From the IMG/VR virus record IMGVR_UViG_3300008117_006829, positions 1-24,018 of that record: a stretch of DNA of 24,018 nt; one strand, written 5' to 3'. Positions 8,137 through 16,499 of this stretch are shown here, in pieces. The position numbers and the translations under genes were made by a program. Within the stretch, counting starts at the first letter, position 1. Each line of letters starts with the position of its first letter. Below the pieces are notes generated by a model that saw nothing but the letters and a program-made list of their open reading frames with translations, ran no database searches and was not told the origin of the DNA. This stretch comes from a virus.

Positions 8137-11100
8137 TTAACATTGAGGTACACCTGTATTAGTACCTAATACTCCACTTGTTATAGGATATACAGGAAGT
8201 AATCCAGATCCTGGAAGATATTGGGCTACATATCCTGTTACACTAATAGGAGTTAAAAGATTAAAGTCTGTGTAAATAGTATCTCCATCTGTAAGGTAAT
8301 CTCCAACAGTATAATCTTTACTTGACCATCCTGCTACAGTAGCTGCACTACATGGATCAGATGCTAAAGAACCAGAGGTATAAAATACTCTATATGATGT
8401 TACAGGCACAACATTAGTAAATATTTGATCTACCTCAAATAATGGATTTGGATCACTATTTTTAAATACTTGAAGAGACCAAGTAGCATTAGCACCATCA
8501 GGTAATGTTAAAGTTAAATCAAGTGATGCTTGTACTCTATGATCACCTGATTCTTGAACTGAATAACTAGGTTGTGTTGTTGCTGTTCCACCTGCAAAGT
8601 ATGAAGTACCTTCAACTACAGTATCAAATAATTTAGTTACAAATGAAGAAGATATTGGGTGATTCATTGTACCAGATCCACTAACAGTATAAGGTTCACT
8701 GTTATATGCTGTAGCTAAATAACTACCTAAAGTACCTGATGGTTCAAAATATATTTTTGGGTCACCACTACATGAGGCAAAGTAAAGTATTGGGTTATAA
8801 GTATAACCACTATCAAAAATAGGTTTAGTACCATCAACAATCTTTTGGTTACTAAACTTTTGATTATCAAATAATGATACATCTAATACTTCACCTGCTA
8901 CAAATGTATTTTGAATTTCTTGCCAATGTTTATTACGTTGGTTTAATTCAGTTAATTCACCAAGGCTATTTACTAAATATTTTAATGCTACATTATTACG
9001 ATTAGGTAAAAACTTATTAGCAGTAACCTCTGTAAATAAACCTATTTTAAGTACATTTTTATCTATTGCTGCTGTTTTACCATAAGAATCATCTCCTACA
9101 TAATTAGCAGAGGCACTAGTATAAGTATTATATTTTAAACTAGATACTTTTACCCCATCATAACGTGATAACATATGTGTTTTTAAGGACTCATATGAAT
9201 CTTGTAATTCAGCTGTTGTTAGTATATAATTTGGTGTACCGTAAATATATTCAATATCTCTTCTAGTACGAGATATTAAACTATTTGATACATTATTTAA
9301 CATTACATTAAAATCTGTATGGTCAAAAGTATACAAATTACCTGCTGTAAGACTTGCAGTTGGAAATAGATAAGGGTTATAATTTCCTGCTTCAAAATAA
9401 GCATAAGTATCTATATAACTACCTGTAAAAGCACCATTATAATAAGCTGCTCTACTCCCTGTTAATCCTTGATAAATGTCAGTATATTCAGTTGTAATAG
9501 TAGGTCCTGCTATACTGCCTGTATTTACATCAACTTCAGATGTAGATGAAGGATTAGCATAAGACCATTTATTTCTTTCAAGTATAGGTGAACTAATAGT
9601 TACACCAGTTGATAAACTTGTTCTTGCAGGAACAAAATCCTGCAGCATTTTAAATAATGAATTATCAAAAAACTGAATTAAGCGAATAAAGCTATTATAG
9701 TCAGTTGCTGCTAATGATCCACTACCTAAAGAAGCAGTATATGGTAATTGAGATGCTGATAATGGAGATAAAAATGTATTTCTATCTACATCTAAGGCCG
9801 TGTACGAACTACTATATAAATAACCAGGATCACCAATAATATCATCTATTGTCCAAGAGGCACTTACAGCTACAATTGATGCTGAAGAGTAAATATCAAT
9901 TTTATCTTGTGGAGAAAATGATATATCAGCATAATTTAAATCATTTGTTCTAAATAAGTTAGAGGCTGTTGGATATTCAATTACACTAATAAGAGGTGAT
10001 AATACACTACCTGTTACAATACTACTAGATACAATTCTAACTTTGTCATTATTAAATTCATCTAATGTATTTGATTTTAAATCACCACCATATTCTTTAA
10101 CAATTAAAGTACTACCTGTAATACCAAAAGTAGATACTAATGTTTGTAAACCATAAGTTGTACCCTTAGTTTTTAATAATAAAGGTAAGTTATGATAAAT
10201 ACGTTTATAAGATTCAGCAAGTAAATCCTTACGTGGTACTGTATTTAAATAAGAACCAGTTGAAGTAAAATTATCATCAAAATTAGCACTACCACTATTA
10301 CCAATCAAGAAATTTAAATTACTTGAATCTCCATATTGGTTATATAATTTAGTACCTAATGATTCTAATACATAATATACTAAATCTTTAGATACACCTT
10401 TTTCTAAATTATTGTTTGCTAAATTAATGTCAGTAATAGCTGATAAGAAAATCCAAATATTATCAAAATAATGACCAACCATATCAAGAAAATTAAGATA
10501 TGGTTCATTATTACCATCATCTTTAATAAATGATGGTACAGTAAATGTTAATTTATTTTGATTTATATCATCATAATCCTCAGCACTTCCTGTAGCCCAA
10601 TCATACCATTGTTGTACTTTAACTGATGATGTAGAAAGTAATGGGTATGGTAATAAAGATCCTGTTTTTGGATATGGTGTAATATTATAATCTAAAGAAG
10701 ATGTTAAAGTAGATCCACTTTCAAAATATAAATAATACTCAAACCCATCAAACCCAGCAATTAATTCATTTATACTAGCAGTAGCTCTATTTAAATCATT
10801 GAGCATATTAGGATAAAGAGAAGATGAAACAGTATATTTTGCAATGTCTGTTTTATAATCTTCTATTTGTTTTACCTTATCATAAAAGTTTGTTATTCGT
10901 TTTTTAGCTGAACTAAAAAATACAAAGTTATTAAAATCAGAATAATCTGTATTAATATCAATACTTTGTGAAGTAACTAAACTTAAAAATTGCTGGTATG
11001 ATGCAGTAGATATAGTATTAATGCTAGTAACTAAGCTACTAAATGTTTGGTATGGAGTAGCTACATTATTTTGATTAGGAACATCAATAGCGAAATTAGG

Positions 11101-11814
11101 ACCTTTTAACTGTGGAGCTGGTGGGGGTAAAATTAATCTGTCTAAGTTAATTTCAAAAACATATGGATTGATTTTTTCCTTTACTATCCATAATGTAGAT
11201 TTATCAGAAATATTATCTGGTAAAGGTTCATATAATTTAAATAGTATTTCGTATCCACTTTCAAGTTTATTTAAAGCCGTATTAACAGCTATAGACTGTA
11301 CATTATCTCCAAAGTTAATGATATAGTCAACAAAGTAAACTGAGCTTGAGTATGAATTTAAAATTGCTAGTGAACCACTTTCAATTTGTTCATTAGTTAA
11401 AGTAGTAGAGCCTACTCTTATTTCTGTTCTATCAGCAGATACTTCTTTTAAAAATAAACCTTGTTGATCAGCATCAGAAATAGTATTATTAAAGAAATTA
11501 TATCGAACATTAAATTCACCTGATGAATAACCTAAATTTTGAAGATCTTTAATAGGGTCAATCTCAATAATAGGCAAAGATCCATTAACTGGATCCATGT
11601 ATGAGGTAGTAGGTAATTTGAAACTTTTATAGTTATAGTTTATTTCTAATAAATTACCTCCAGCATCATAAACATAATACTCAATGTAATCGTTTTGTTG
11701 CCCAAAATCTTCTTTGATTAAAAATGGAGATAATAAATTAAGATCATCCACATTATAACGAGGAATCTCTTGTGTATTTAAAATTTCACCTACTATTTTA
11801 ATATTATCAGCCAT
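8137..11814 (-). CDS. Large baseplate/tail structural protein, possibly gp7-like
   Basis: At 1225 residues this is the largest gene in the window. Near residue 540 it has ESYKRIYHNLPLLLKTKGT followed by a LQTLVSTFG segment, which resembles the core of P2 gpI-type and other baseplate tail proteins (LP-LLKTKGT and a downstream FG). It starts ADNIKIVGEILNTQEI, contains long mixed alpha/beta stretches, and ends in a Ser/Gly/Thr-rich region with several cysteines (SCSGDP, DPCSAAT) and an IYTDFNLLTP segment typical of exposed Bacteroidota-phage domains. T4 gp7, also a large wedge protein (1032 residues), lies next to gp6 in T4; here several genes intervene, so the gp7 parallel is tentative. Its start overlaps the stop of the preceding gene by one base (TAATG). 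Confidence 0.75.
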   Translation of the reverse strand: MADNIKIVGEILNTQEIPRYNVDDLNLLSPFLIKEDFGQQNDYIEYYVYDAGGNLLEINYNYKSFKLPTTSYMDPVNGSLPIIEIDPIKDLQNLGYSSGEFNVRYNFFNNTISDADQQGLFLKEVSADRTEIRVGSTTLTNEQIESGSLAILNSYSSSVYFVDYIINFGDNVQSIAVNTALNKLESGYEILFKLYEPLPDNISDKSTLWIVKEKINPYVFEINLDRLILPPPAPQLKGPNFAIDVPNQNNVATPYQTFSSLVTSINTISTASYQQFLSLVTSQSIDINTDYSDFNNFVFFSSAKKRITNFYDKVKQIEDYKTDIAKYTVSSSLYPNMLNDLNRATASINELIAGFDGFEYYLYFESGSTLTSSLDYNITPYPKTGSLLPYPLLSTSSVKVQQWYDWATGSAEDYDDINQNKLTFTVPSFIKDDGNNEPYLNFLDMVGHYFDNIWIFLSAITDINLANNNLEKGVSKDLVYYVLESLGTKLYNQYGDSSNLNFLIGNSGSANFDDNFTSTGSYLNTVPRKDLLAESYKRIYHNLPLLLKTKGTTYGLQTLVSTFGITGSTLIVKEYGGDLKSNTLDEFNNDKVRIVSSSIVTGSVLSPLISVIEYPTASNLFRTNDLNYADISFSPQDKIDIYSSASIVAVSASWTIDDIIGDPGYLYSSSYTALDVDRNTFLSPLSASQLPYTASLGSGSLAATDYNSFIRLIQFFDNSLFKMLQDFVPARTSLSTGVTISSPILERNKWSYANPSSTSEVDVNTGSIAGPTITTEYTDIYQGLTGSRAAYYNGAFTGSYIDTYAYFEAGNYNPYLFPTASLTAGNLYTFDHTDFNVMLNNVSNSLISRTRRDIEYIYGTPNYILTTAELQDSYESLKTHMLSRYDGVKVSSLKYNTYTSASANYVGDDSYGKTAAIDKNVLKIGLFTEVTANKFLPNRNNVALKYLVNSLGELTELNQRNKHWQEIQNTFVAGEVLDVSLFDNQKFSNQKIVDGTKPIFDSGYTYNPILYFASCSGDPKIYFEPSGTLGSYLATAYNSEPYTVSGSGTMNHPISSSFVTKLFDTVVEGTSYFAGGTATTQPSYSVQESGDHRVQASLDLTLTLPDGANATWSLQVFKNSDPNPLFEVDQIFTNVVPVTSYRVFYTSGSLASDPCSAATVAGWSSKDYTVGDYLTDGDTIYTDFNLLTPISVTGYVAQYLPGSGLLPVYPITSGVLGTNTGVPQC

Positions 11815-12155
11815 TACCTATTGCTTGTTGCTTTAGTTAATTCATTTATTGTTGTTTGGGCATCAAGTACTTGTTGCCTTAAAGCAGTAATTTCATCTAG
11901 TAGTGCTTGAACATCTTCTTGACTAATAGATACACCTAAATAATCTGCCTCACGTTGTAAAATAAATCGATGTGAGTTTGTTTCTCCTTCAGTTGGAATT
12001 TGATAAAATAATTGATCATATAATTCAAAAAAATCCTCAACTGAAAATGATAATTCTTCTTCACCTGCCCCAATTAATTGATTAAATTGAGTGTTAACTA
12101 CTTTTGAAAAAGTATCTTTATCAAATACTGTTTTTTGTACAGGAATTTGAGACAT
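11814..12155 (-). CDS. Small hypothetical structural protein with coiled-coil tail
   Basis: The 113-residue protein is acidic in the middle (AGEEELSFSVEDFFELYDQLFY) and ends in a predicted coiled coil of heptad-like leucines (VQALLDEITALRQQVLDAQT). It begins SQIPVQKTVFDKDTF. Both ends overlap neighbouring genes by single bases (stop and ATG sharing TAATG), so it is translated with the large protein downstream and the 365-residue protein upstream. Family not recognised. A small trimerising or connector subunit of the baseplate would fit, but this is inference from the coiled coil and position only. Confidence 0.65.
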   Translation of the reverse strand: MSQIPVQKTVFDKDTFSKVVNTQFNQLIGAGEEELSFSVEDFFELYDQLFYQIPTEGETNSHRFILQREADYLGVSISQEDVQALLDEITALRQQVLDAQTTINELTKATSNR

Positions 12156-13252
12156 TATCTTACAACTTTAAAAATATAATTGTTATCAAACACTACTGTT
12201 TCACCATCTGCCATTACTGATTTTAAAAGTATTTTGTAATAACGTTCTGGTTCCAATCCGTTCATATAAACATCAAAGTAGTTGCTTGATGAATCACAAC
12301 TAATTTTAGTATATGAGGTATCATAATCTACGACAATTTCTTCAGTATCCAAATCTTTTATTGACCAATATGAAGAAGAAGGTAATGCTTTTTGATTAGC
12401 AAAGCTTAATGTAGTTCTAAATGTTACAGAAGGGTAAATATCTCTTACAGCAACTCTAAAACGTTGAACTGAATCTTGTTGATATTCACCTTTATTGTTA
12501 TTTAATGTAGGTACACAGTAGCTAGAGGTAACTACTACTAATGAACCAGTAGTATAAGATGAATCATTCCATCTAAATTCTAATGATGGAGGATAAATAG
12601 TATGAGTAGTATCTGAGAAATATTTTAATTCAAATTTAGAGGCTGTTGTAAACTCTAAAGATGAAGAATGTTTTAAAATAAAACCATAATTAGAAATAAC
12701 ATTAGTGTAACTAGCACTTACAGCATTAGTTACCTTCAGTTCAATATCTTTTTCAGTATTAAATGTAAAAGATTGAGTTGATTGGTAAGTAGAAGCAGTA
12801 TACCAAGTGCCACCACCAAAATTGCTTCCAGAGTAAGAACCAGTAATACCTGGTAAAAAGGTACCAGTTGTCCATTTTGTACTTCCTGATTGGTCTGTAT
12901 ATGTCCAGCTTACTCCATTTGTAGTTTGGGGTAAATTACCTAAACGTCCTGTACCTTGGTTCCAATCAGCTGCTATTGGGTGACAAAATATAGTATAATC
13001 TAATGGAATTGCAGAGGCATCTGCTAAGTATGCTTTTAAATAAACATCAAAACTAGATGTTTTAATTAGATTAGTAAAAACACTACTTATTTCGCTTGTT
13101 GAAAATTTAATTACAGGGCGAGATACCTCTTCAGTACTTTCAATAGATTCATATGTACTAAGTTCTAGTATTTCGTCTAATCCTGTATTTAAAGCAGGAT
13201 AGAATGAATAAAGCGTTGCGCTTTTTTCAGGGAATATTTTATAAACGGCCAT
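12155..13252 (-). CDS. Phage structural protein, DNRLRE-like beta-sandwich
   Basis: The 365-residue product opens with YKIFPEKSATLYSFYP, then NTGLDEILELSTY. That resembles the start of DNRLRE-type beta-sandwich domains, which carry a D/SAT-Y pattern followed by N-G and a row of strands. Segments such as SFDVYLKAYLADAS, HPIAADWNQGTGRLG and GGTWYTAS fit a jelly-roll adhesion domain over residues 1-240. The C-terminal part (FRVAVRDIYPSVTFRTTLSF, DVYMNGLEPERYYKILLKS) reads as one or two Ig/FN3-like domains. It may be a fibre or decoration protein that contacts glycans or anchors other fibres. An ATATTTAT element and an imperfect hairpin precede the ATG. Confidence 0.65.
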   Translation of the reverse strand: MAVYKIFPEKSATLYSFYPALNTGLDEILELSTYESIESTEEVSRPVIKFSTSEISSVFTNLIKTSSFDVYLKAYLADASAIPLDYTIFCHPIAADWNQGTGRLGNLPQTTNGVSWTYTDQSGSTKWTTGTFLPGITGSYSGSNFGGGTWYTASTYQSTQSFTFNTEKDIELKVTNAVSASYTNVISNYGFILKHSSSLEFTTASKFELKYFSDTTHTIYPPSLEFRWNDSSYTTGSLVVVTSSYCVPTLNNNKGEYQQDSVQRFRVAVRDIYPSVTFRTTLSFANQKALPSSSYWSIKDLDTEEIVVDYDTSYTKISCDSSSNYFDVYMNGLEPERYYKILLKSVMADGETVVFDNNYIFKVVR

Positions 13253-13296
13253 AGTTAGTAATTACTACGTATAAATATAGTAGCTACTAAACTGTT
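13253..13296 (-). other. Imperfect hairpin enclosing an ATATTTAT element
   Basis: The gap between the endolysin gene and the next structural gene can fold on the minus strand into a stem AGTTTAGTAGCTACTA against TAGTAATTACTAACT, with one bulge, one wobble and one mismatch. The loop is TATTTATACG, so the ATATTTAT core (13278-13269) spans the end of one arm and the loop. It has no downstream run of T, so it is unlikely to be a simple intrinsic terminator. A processing site, or an operator around a promoter, is possible. Confidence 0.45.
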
Positions 13297-13890
13297 TTAC
13301 GCCAATAAATGGTAATATTCTTTAAAGTGCTTTTGACGATCAGCTAAACCAATCGTACCACCGTTAACACATTTAGTCACGGCTAATACAGATGCATCAG
13401 AGGCATCTTTACACTTTGCTAGACAATTTTTAGAAAAAAACCAAGCAGCGGATAACAGTGGATATTTAGTAGCAACTAAATCAGGATTAGCAGCAATATC
13501 AACACCAATTGCTTTACCAAATGCTGTATAATTTTGCTTACCTGTTAATTGGATATAACCACGTCCACGAAATTTAAAACCTTCACCTGATGTTTCATCA
13601 CCATTACCCATGCGAGATGCATAAACGCGATTAGCTATTTTTTCAGGTTTACGTTGATATTGTTCAGCTAAAGCTTGTGTTGGAAAATATTTTTTAAATA
13701 TACCTAATAAACCTTTAGCAGAATAATTAAGATTTTCATTTACAACACGAAATCCACCTGATTCATGTCCACATTGGGCTAAGAAATGTGCTACTTCAAC
13801 TGGTGTATCAATACCAAATTTAGTCATTACATCAGGAATCTGAGCGATTACTGTATCAGGAATATGTCCTTTTAATTTATTTAAATCCAT
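13297..13890 (-). CDS. Endolysin, glycoside hydrolase family 19 (chitinase-like lysozyme)
   Basis: The 197-residue protein matches the catalytic domain of GH19 phage endolysins over its whole length. It has the first catalytic Glu43 in AQCGHESGGF, a second acidic candidate Glu52 in NENLNYS, the substrate-cleft segment FKFRGRGYIQLTGKQNY at about 106-121, and a closing VTKCVNGGTIGLADR. It cleaves the glycan strands of peptidoglycan (family knowledge) and should act in lysis. No signal peptide or membrane anchor is present, so a holin elsewhere is expected. It lies inside the baseplate operon next to the gp6-like gene, so a tail-associated role is an alternative. It has its own ATATTTAT element 13 bases before the ATG, allowing separate late expression. 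Confidence 0.92.
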   Translation of the reverse strand: MDLNKLKGHIPDTVIAQIPDVMTKFGIDTPVEVAHFLAQCGHESGGFRVVNENLNYSAKGLLGIFKKYFPTQALAEQYQRKPEKIANRVYASRMGNGDETSGEGFKFRGRGYIQLTGKQNYTAFGKAIGVDIAANPDLVATKYPLLSAAWFFSKNCLAKCKDASDASVLAVTKCVNGGTIGLADRQKHFKEYYHLLA

Positions 13891-13903
13891 ACTTTATAAT
13901 TTT

Positions 13904-13913
13904 CAATAAATAT
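13904..13913 (-). promoter_or_regulatory. ATATTTATTG motif, 13 bases before the endolysin start
   Basis: The minus strand reads ATATTTATTG, with its first base in the stop codon of the gp6-like gene, then exactly 13 bases to the endolysin ATG. The same 10-base element with the same 13-base spacing occurs before the 129-residue gene at 19302, and variants at 13 bases occur before the 20632 and 22499 starts. It is a candidate late promoter or translation-leader signal. Confidence 0.5.
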
Positions 13914-15742
13914 TATTGAGTAACTACTCTACCTTGAATATCAGTATTAGGGAATCTTAACTCAAATACTGCTGGGTCTAATGATGGGTATACATTACCA
14001 TTTTTAGTTGCGCCTGCTATATCGTACCCGTAAGGGGAGTAATTTCCACCTTGTTTATTTACTATTTCAAGTTTAACTACAGATTGAACACCTTTAACTT
14101 GTAAAAGTTTAGATATAATATCTGATAAAATAATTGGTTGGTTAATTTGCCAATTATCTATATTAAAATGATTTTGTAAAACAGTAACACAATTAGTTAA
14201 TATTTCTTTATTTGAATATCCACTTAGTATTGTAATATCAAAATTAACACCAATATTAATATAAAAAGCATCTCTAATATTAATAGCATCAGTAACCATC
14301 CTATATTGATTAATATAGGTTACTAAATTATTTTTTAATGATATTGGTGCTTGTGTTAATTGTTTATTACTATTATAAGATAAAATATATAAATCAAGAG
14401 CAAGTGGATTGTATTGTGGAATAGTAGCTACTGTTTGTTGTGGTGTTCTATTAATATCTTGAGAGATATAGGCTTTAGCTACAGTACCATAATCAGAAGG
14501 CATTGATAATGCTCTTACAATATAATCATCCTTAGTTACAGCTCTTAATTGAGTTGAATAAGAATATAATGCGTTTTGGCGAACTTCATCTGTTGTATCT
14601 CCATCTCTACCACCAGAGGATGGAATTGGATTTGCAGATATTACACTAGCTAAAACAGAGGCAGATAAAGGACCAGGTGTATTTTTAAAATAAACACCTG
14701 AGGTGTCAATGATTGTTAAATCATTAGCAGGCACGTTTGAGGTAATACCACCACCTACTAAATAACTTACATTTAAACTACCAACAGGAACTAAACCATA
14801 TTCTTGAGTAAAGAATACAGATGCTTCATTATAATTATTAGTTAAATTAGAAATACCAGGAACTGATCCAGCAGCAATTGAATTAGCAGTTGGAATTACT
14901 TGACTATCAGTATATGTTTGAGATAAACCTGCGCCGAATTCAAGTTGTAAAGTATTATCAGATAAAAGTCTAGATACAAAACGTTGAGGTACTCTTTCAA
15001 TTTGTAATAAATAAGGTACCTGATCAGTAGCAAATGATGGATTAGCTATTTTTTCAAAAATCGAAGATTGGGCTAAATAAGGTACTTCATACCAAACATC
15101 ATTTACACCACCACTCCCAGTTACTGTTAATATTTGTAAAATATTTGAATCAGTAATATTAACTGTTCCAAATTTTTGATTTTGTGGAGGAGTTACAGTA
15201 GTATTTTTTATTTCAGCTGATATAGCAGGAACTGATTTTTTAAATAAGAAGTTATTATTATCATAAAAAGTAATCTCAGCACTTCCTGTTTCAGTAAAAT
15301 CAATTTGTTGTGTAGTTAAAAATCTAATTCCTGTAGAAGTAGATGTTAAATAAGTATTAGCTGGAATAATTAGTCCGTATGTATTATAATCTGGTGATGA
15401 TACTCCACCACTTGAGGTAATAGGAATTAATTGATATACATCTACAATTGTATTTGATGCATATGATGCTTTAGGACGATAACCCATAACATATGACATT
15501 GCATATAGGTTTTCTTTTTCCTTAGCGTATAATAAGAAATTTTCTTGTACTTGAGTATCTAAATAAAATGAGGTAACATCACCAACATACGAAGCCATTT
15601 CAATAAATAAATTACCTGGAGTAGATTCAGTGAAATCGTTATATGTTGTTGGAAAGTATGTTTTAGCATACTGTTGCAACGCTGCTTTAAAGCTTGTAAA
15701 ATCTTTATTTAAATACGATATATTTTTATCCTCGTTAGCCAT
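13913..15742 (-). CDS. gp6: Baseplate wedge subunit, T4 gp6-like / baseplate J family
   Basis: The 609-residue protein (T4 gp6 has 660) begins with the typical wedge N-terminus NISYLNKDFTSFKAAL followed by a helical FIEMASYVGDVTSFYLDTQ region. The middle shows the baseplate-J pattern: SGGRDGDTTDEVRQNALYS near 380 and then LRAVTKDDYIVRALSMP with YGTVAKAYI. The C-terminal part (INIRDAFYINIGVNFDI, NKEILTNCVTVLQNHFNI, LSDIISKLLQVKGVQSV) fits the last domain of gp6. It forms the inner ring of the baseplate wedge and joins the gp25-like subunit, whose gene ends two bases upstream. This tight gp25-gp6 order is widely conserved in contractile tails. Confidence 0.9.
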   Translation of the reverse strand: MANEDKNISYLNKDFTSFKAALQQYAKTYFPTTYNDFTESTPGNLFIEMASYVGDVTSFYLDTQVQENFLLYAKEKENLYAMSYVMGYRPKASYASNTIVDVYQLIPITSSGGVSSPDYNTYGLIIPANTYLTSTSTGIRFLTTQQIDFTETGSAEITFYDNNNFLFKKSVPAISAEIKNTTVTPPQNQKFGTVNITDSNILQILTVTGSGGVNDVWYEVPYLAQSSIFEKIANPSFATDQVPYLLQIERVPQRFVSRLLSDNTLQLEFGAGLSQTYTDSQVIPTANSIAAGSVPGISNLTNNYNEASVFFTQEYGLVPVGSLNVSYLVGGGITSNVPANDLTIIDTSGVYFKNTPGPLSASVLASVISANPIPSSGGRDGDTTDEVRQNALYSYSTQLRAVTKDDYIVRALSMPSDYGTVAKAYISQDINRTPQQTVATIPQYNPLALDLYILSYNSNKQLTQAPISLKNNLVTYINQYRMVTDAINIRDAFYINIGVNFDITILSGYSNKEILTNCVTVLQNHFNIDNWQINQPIILSDIISKLLQVKGVQSVVKLEIVNKQGGNYSPYGYDIAGATKNGNVYPSLDPAVFELRFPNTDIQGRVVTQ

Positions 15743-15744
15743 TA

Positions 15745-16155
15745 TTATTGAAATTGTACTGTTACTTGATCTGGTGTATTAGATATGTTTAAAATATAAT
15801 CAACACTTAAGCTAACTAAATTATAATCAGCATTTGGTGTTACAGTTATATTAGTTAATGTTATTTGAGGAAGATAAATAGAAACACTATTTGTTAAACT
15901 TGCTTTTAATAGTTCTATATTTTCCTCAGTTATATGAGCAAATAAAAATCGTCTTAATTCAGTTCCAAATCCAGGATTCATTACTCTTTCTCCTGTTTCT
16001 GTTAATAATAAATTAATTAAGTTAGATTTAATTTGATCCTTAGTAGTATAAGTACTTTTAAATACACCAGGTGCATTAAAAGGCAGCGATACCCCAATTG
16101 CAATATTTTTCTGTAAATCTAATGGATTTACTCGTATTACGCGAGGTATTGGCAT
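15745..16155 (-). CDS. gp25: Baseplate wedge subunit, gp25/GpW family
   Basis: The 136-residue length matches T4 gp25 (132). The diagnostic segment is TETGERVMNPGFGTELRRFLF, with E-x-R-x-x-x-P-x-x-G conserved across contractile tails, R-type pyocins and type VI secretion sheath-initiators (TssE). The N-terminal LPFNAPGVFKSTYTTKDQIKSNLINLL and C-terminal strand-rich end complete the fold. It connects the baseplate wedge to the sheath start and forms the core bundle with gp6. Its stop lies two bases before the gp6-like start. The gene name carries the historical word lysozyme in databases, but no catalytic role is implied. Confidence 0.92.
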   Translation of the reverse strand: MPIPRVIRVNPLDLQKNIAIGVSLPFNAPGVFKSTYTTKDQIKSNLINLLLTETGERVMNPGFGTELRRFLFAHITEENIELLKASLTNSVSIYLPQITLTNITVTPNADYNLVSLSVDYILNISNTPDQVTVQFQ

Positions 16156-16156
16156 A

Positions 16157-16486
16157 TTATCCTAAGTTTCTTAATCCTGATAAATCCTGAGCAGTCATGT
16201 TAGCAGCAGCGTCTTCAATAAAAGCCATAAATGGATTATCTGCTTTAGGATCTACTTTTAATTGTGGTTGAGCTTGAGGCGTGTCGTAACCAAACATGGC
16301 CCCCATTTTACTACGTAAAGCCGATTTAGTATCAGCCCCCATCGGTACATCATTGCTAGAAAAACTAACGGTTCTACCTTCAGTTAATTCTTGCTTTCTT
16401 TGCTCTAATAACATCACACCAATTTCTTCACGAACTGCTTCGCGAACCGCTTCTTTAATTAATTGTTTAAATAATTTTGCGTTCAT
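16157..16486 (-). CDS. Small hypothetical virion-associated protein
   Basis: I chose the ATG at 16486 (109 residues, NAKLFKQLIKEAVREAVREEIG at the start, here named by its amphipathic repeat KEAVREAVREE) instead of the longer frame from 16525, because the longer one runs 26 bases into the upstream gene and its extra codons read through an ATATTTAT element. The N-terminal helix is strongly amphipathic. The remainder is low in hydrophobics, and ends NPFMAFIEDAAANMTAQDL. A similar helical motif (K-E-[AM]-V-R-[EQ]-E) occurs in the 178-residue protein at 20809-21345. Family not recognised; it sits directly before the gp25-like gene with only one base between. Confidence 0.65.
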   Translation of the reverse strand: MNAKLFKQLIKEAVREAVREEIGVMLLEQRKQELTEGRTVSFSSNDVPMGADTKSALRSKMGAMFGYDTPQAQPQLKVDPKADNPFMAFIEDAAANMTAQDLSGLRNLG

Positions 16487-16488
16487 AT

Positions 16489-16498
16489 TTATAAATAT
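16489..16498 (-). promoter_or_regulatory. ATATTTAT motif adjoining the 16486 start
   Basis: The minus strand reads ATATTTATAA two bases before the chosen ATG, and overlaps a perfect TATAAATA (16493-16486), the T4 late-promoter -10 sequence. If it were the promoter for this gene the message would have to start inside the coding region, so either the real target is downstream (gp25/gp6) or the element acts in translation. Confidence 0.35.
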
Positions 16499-16499
16499 T

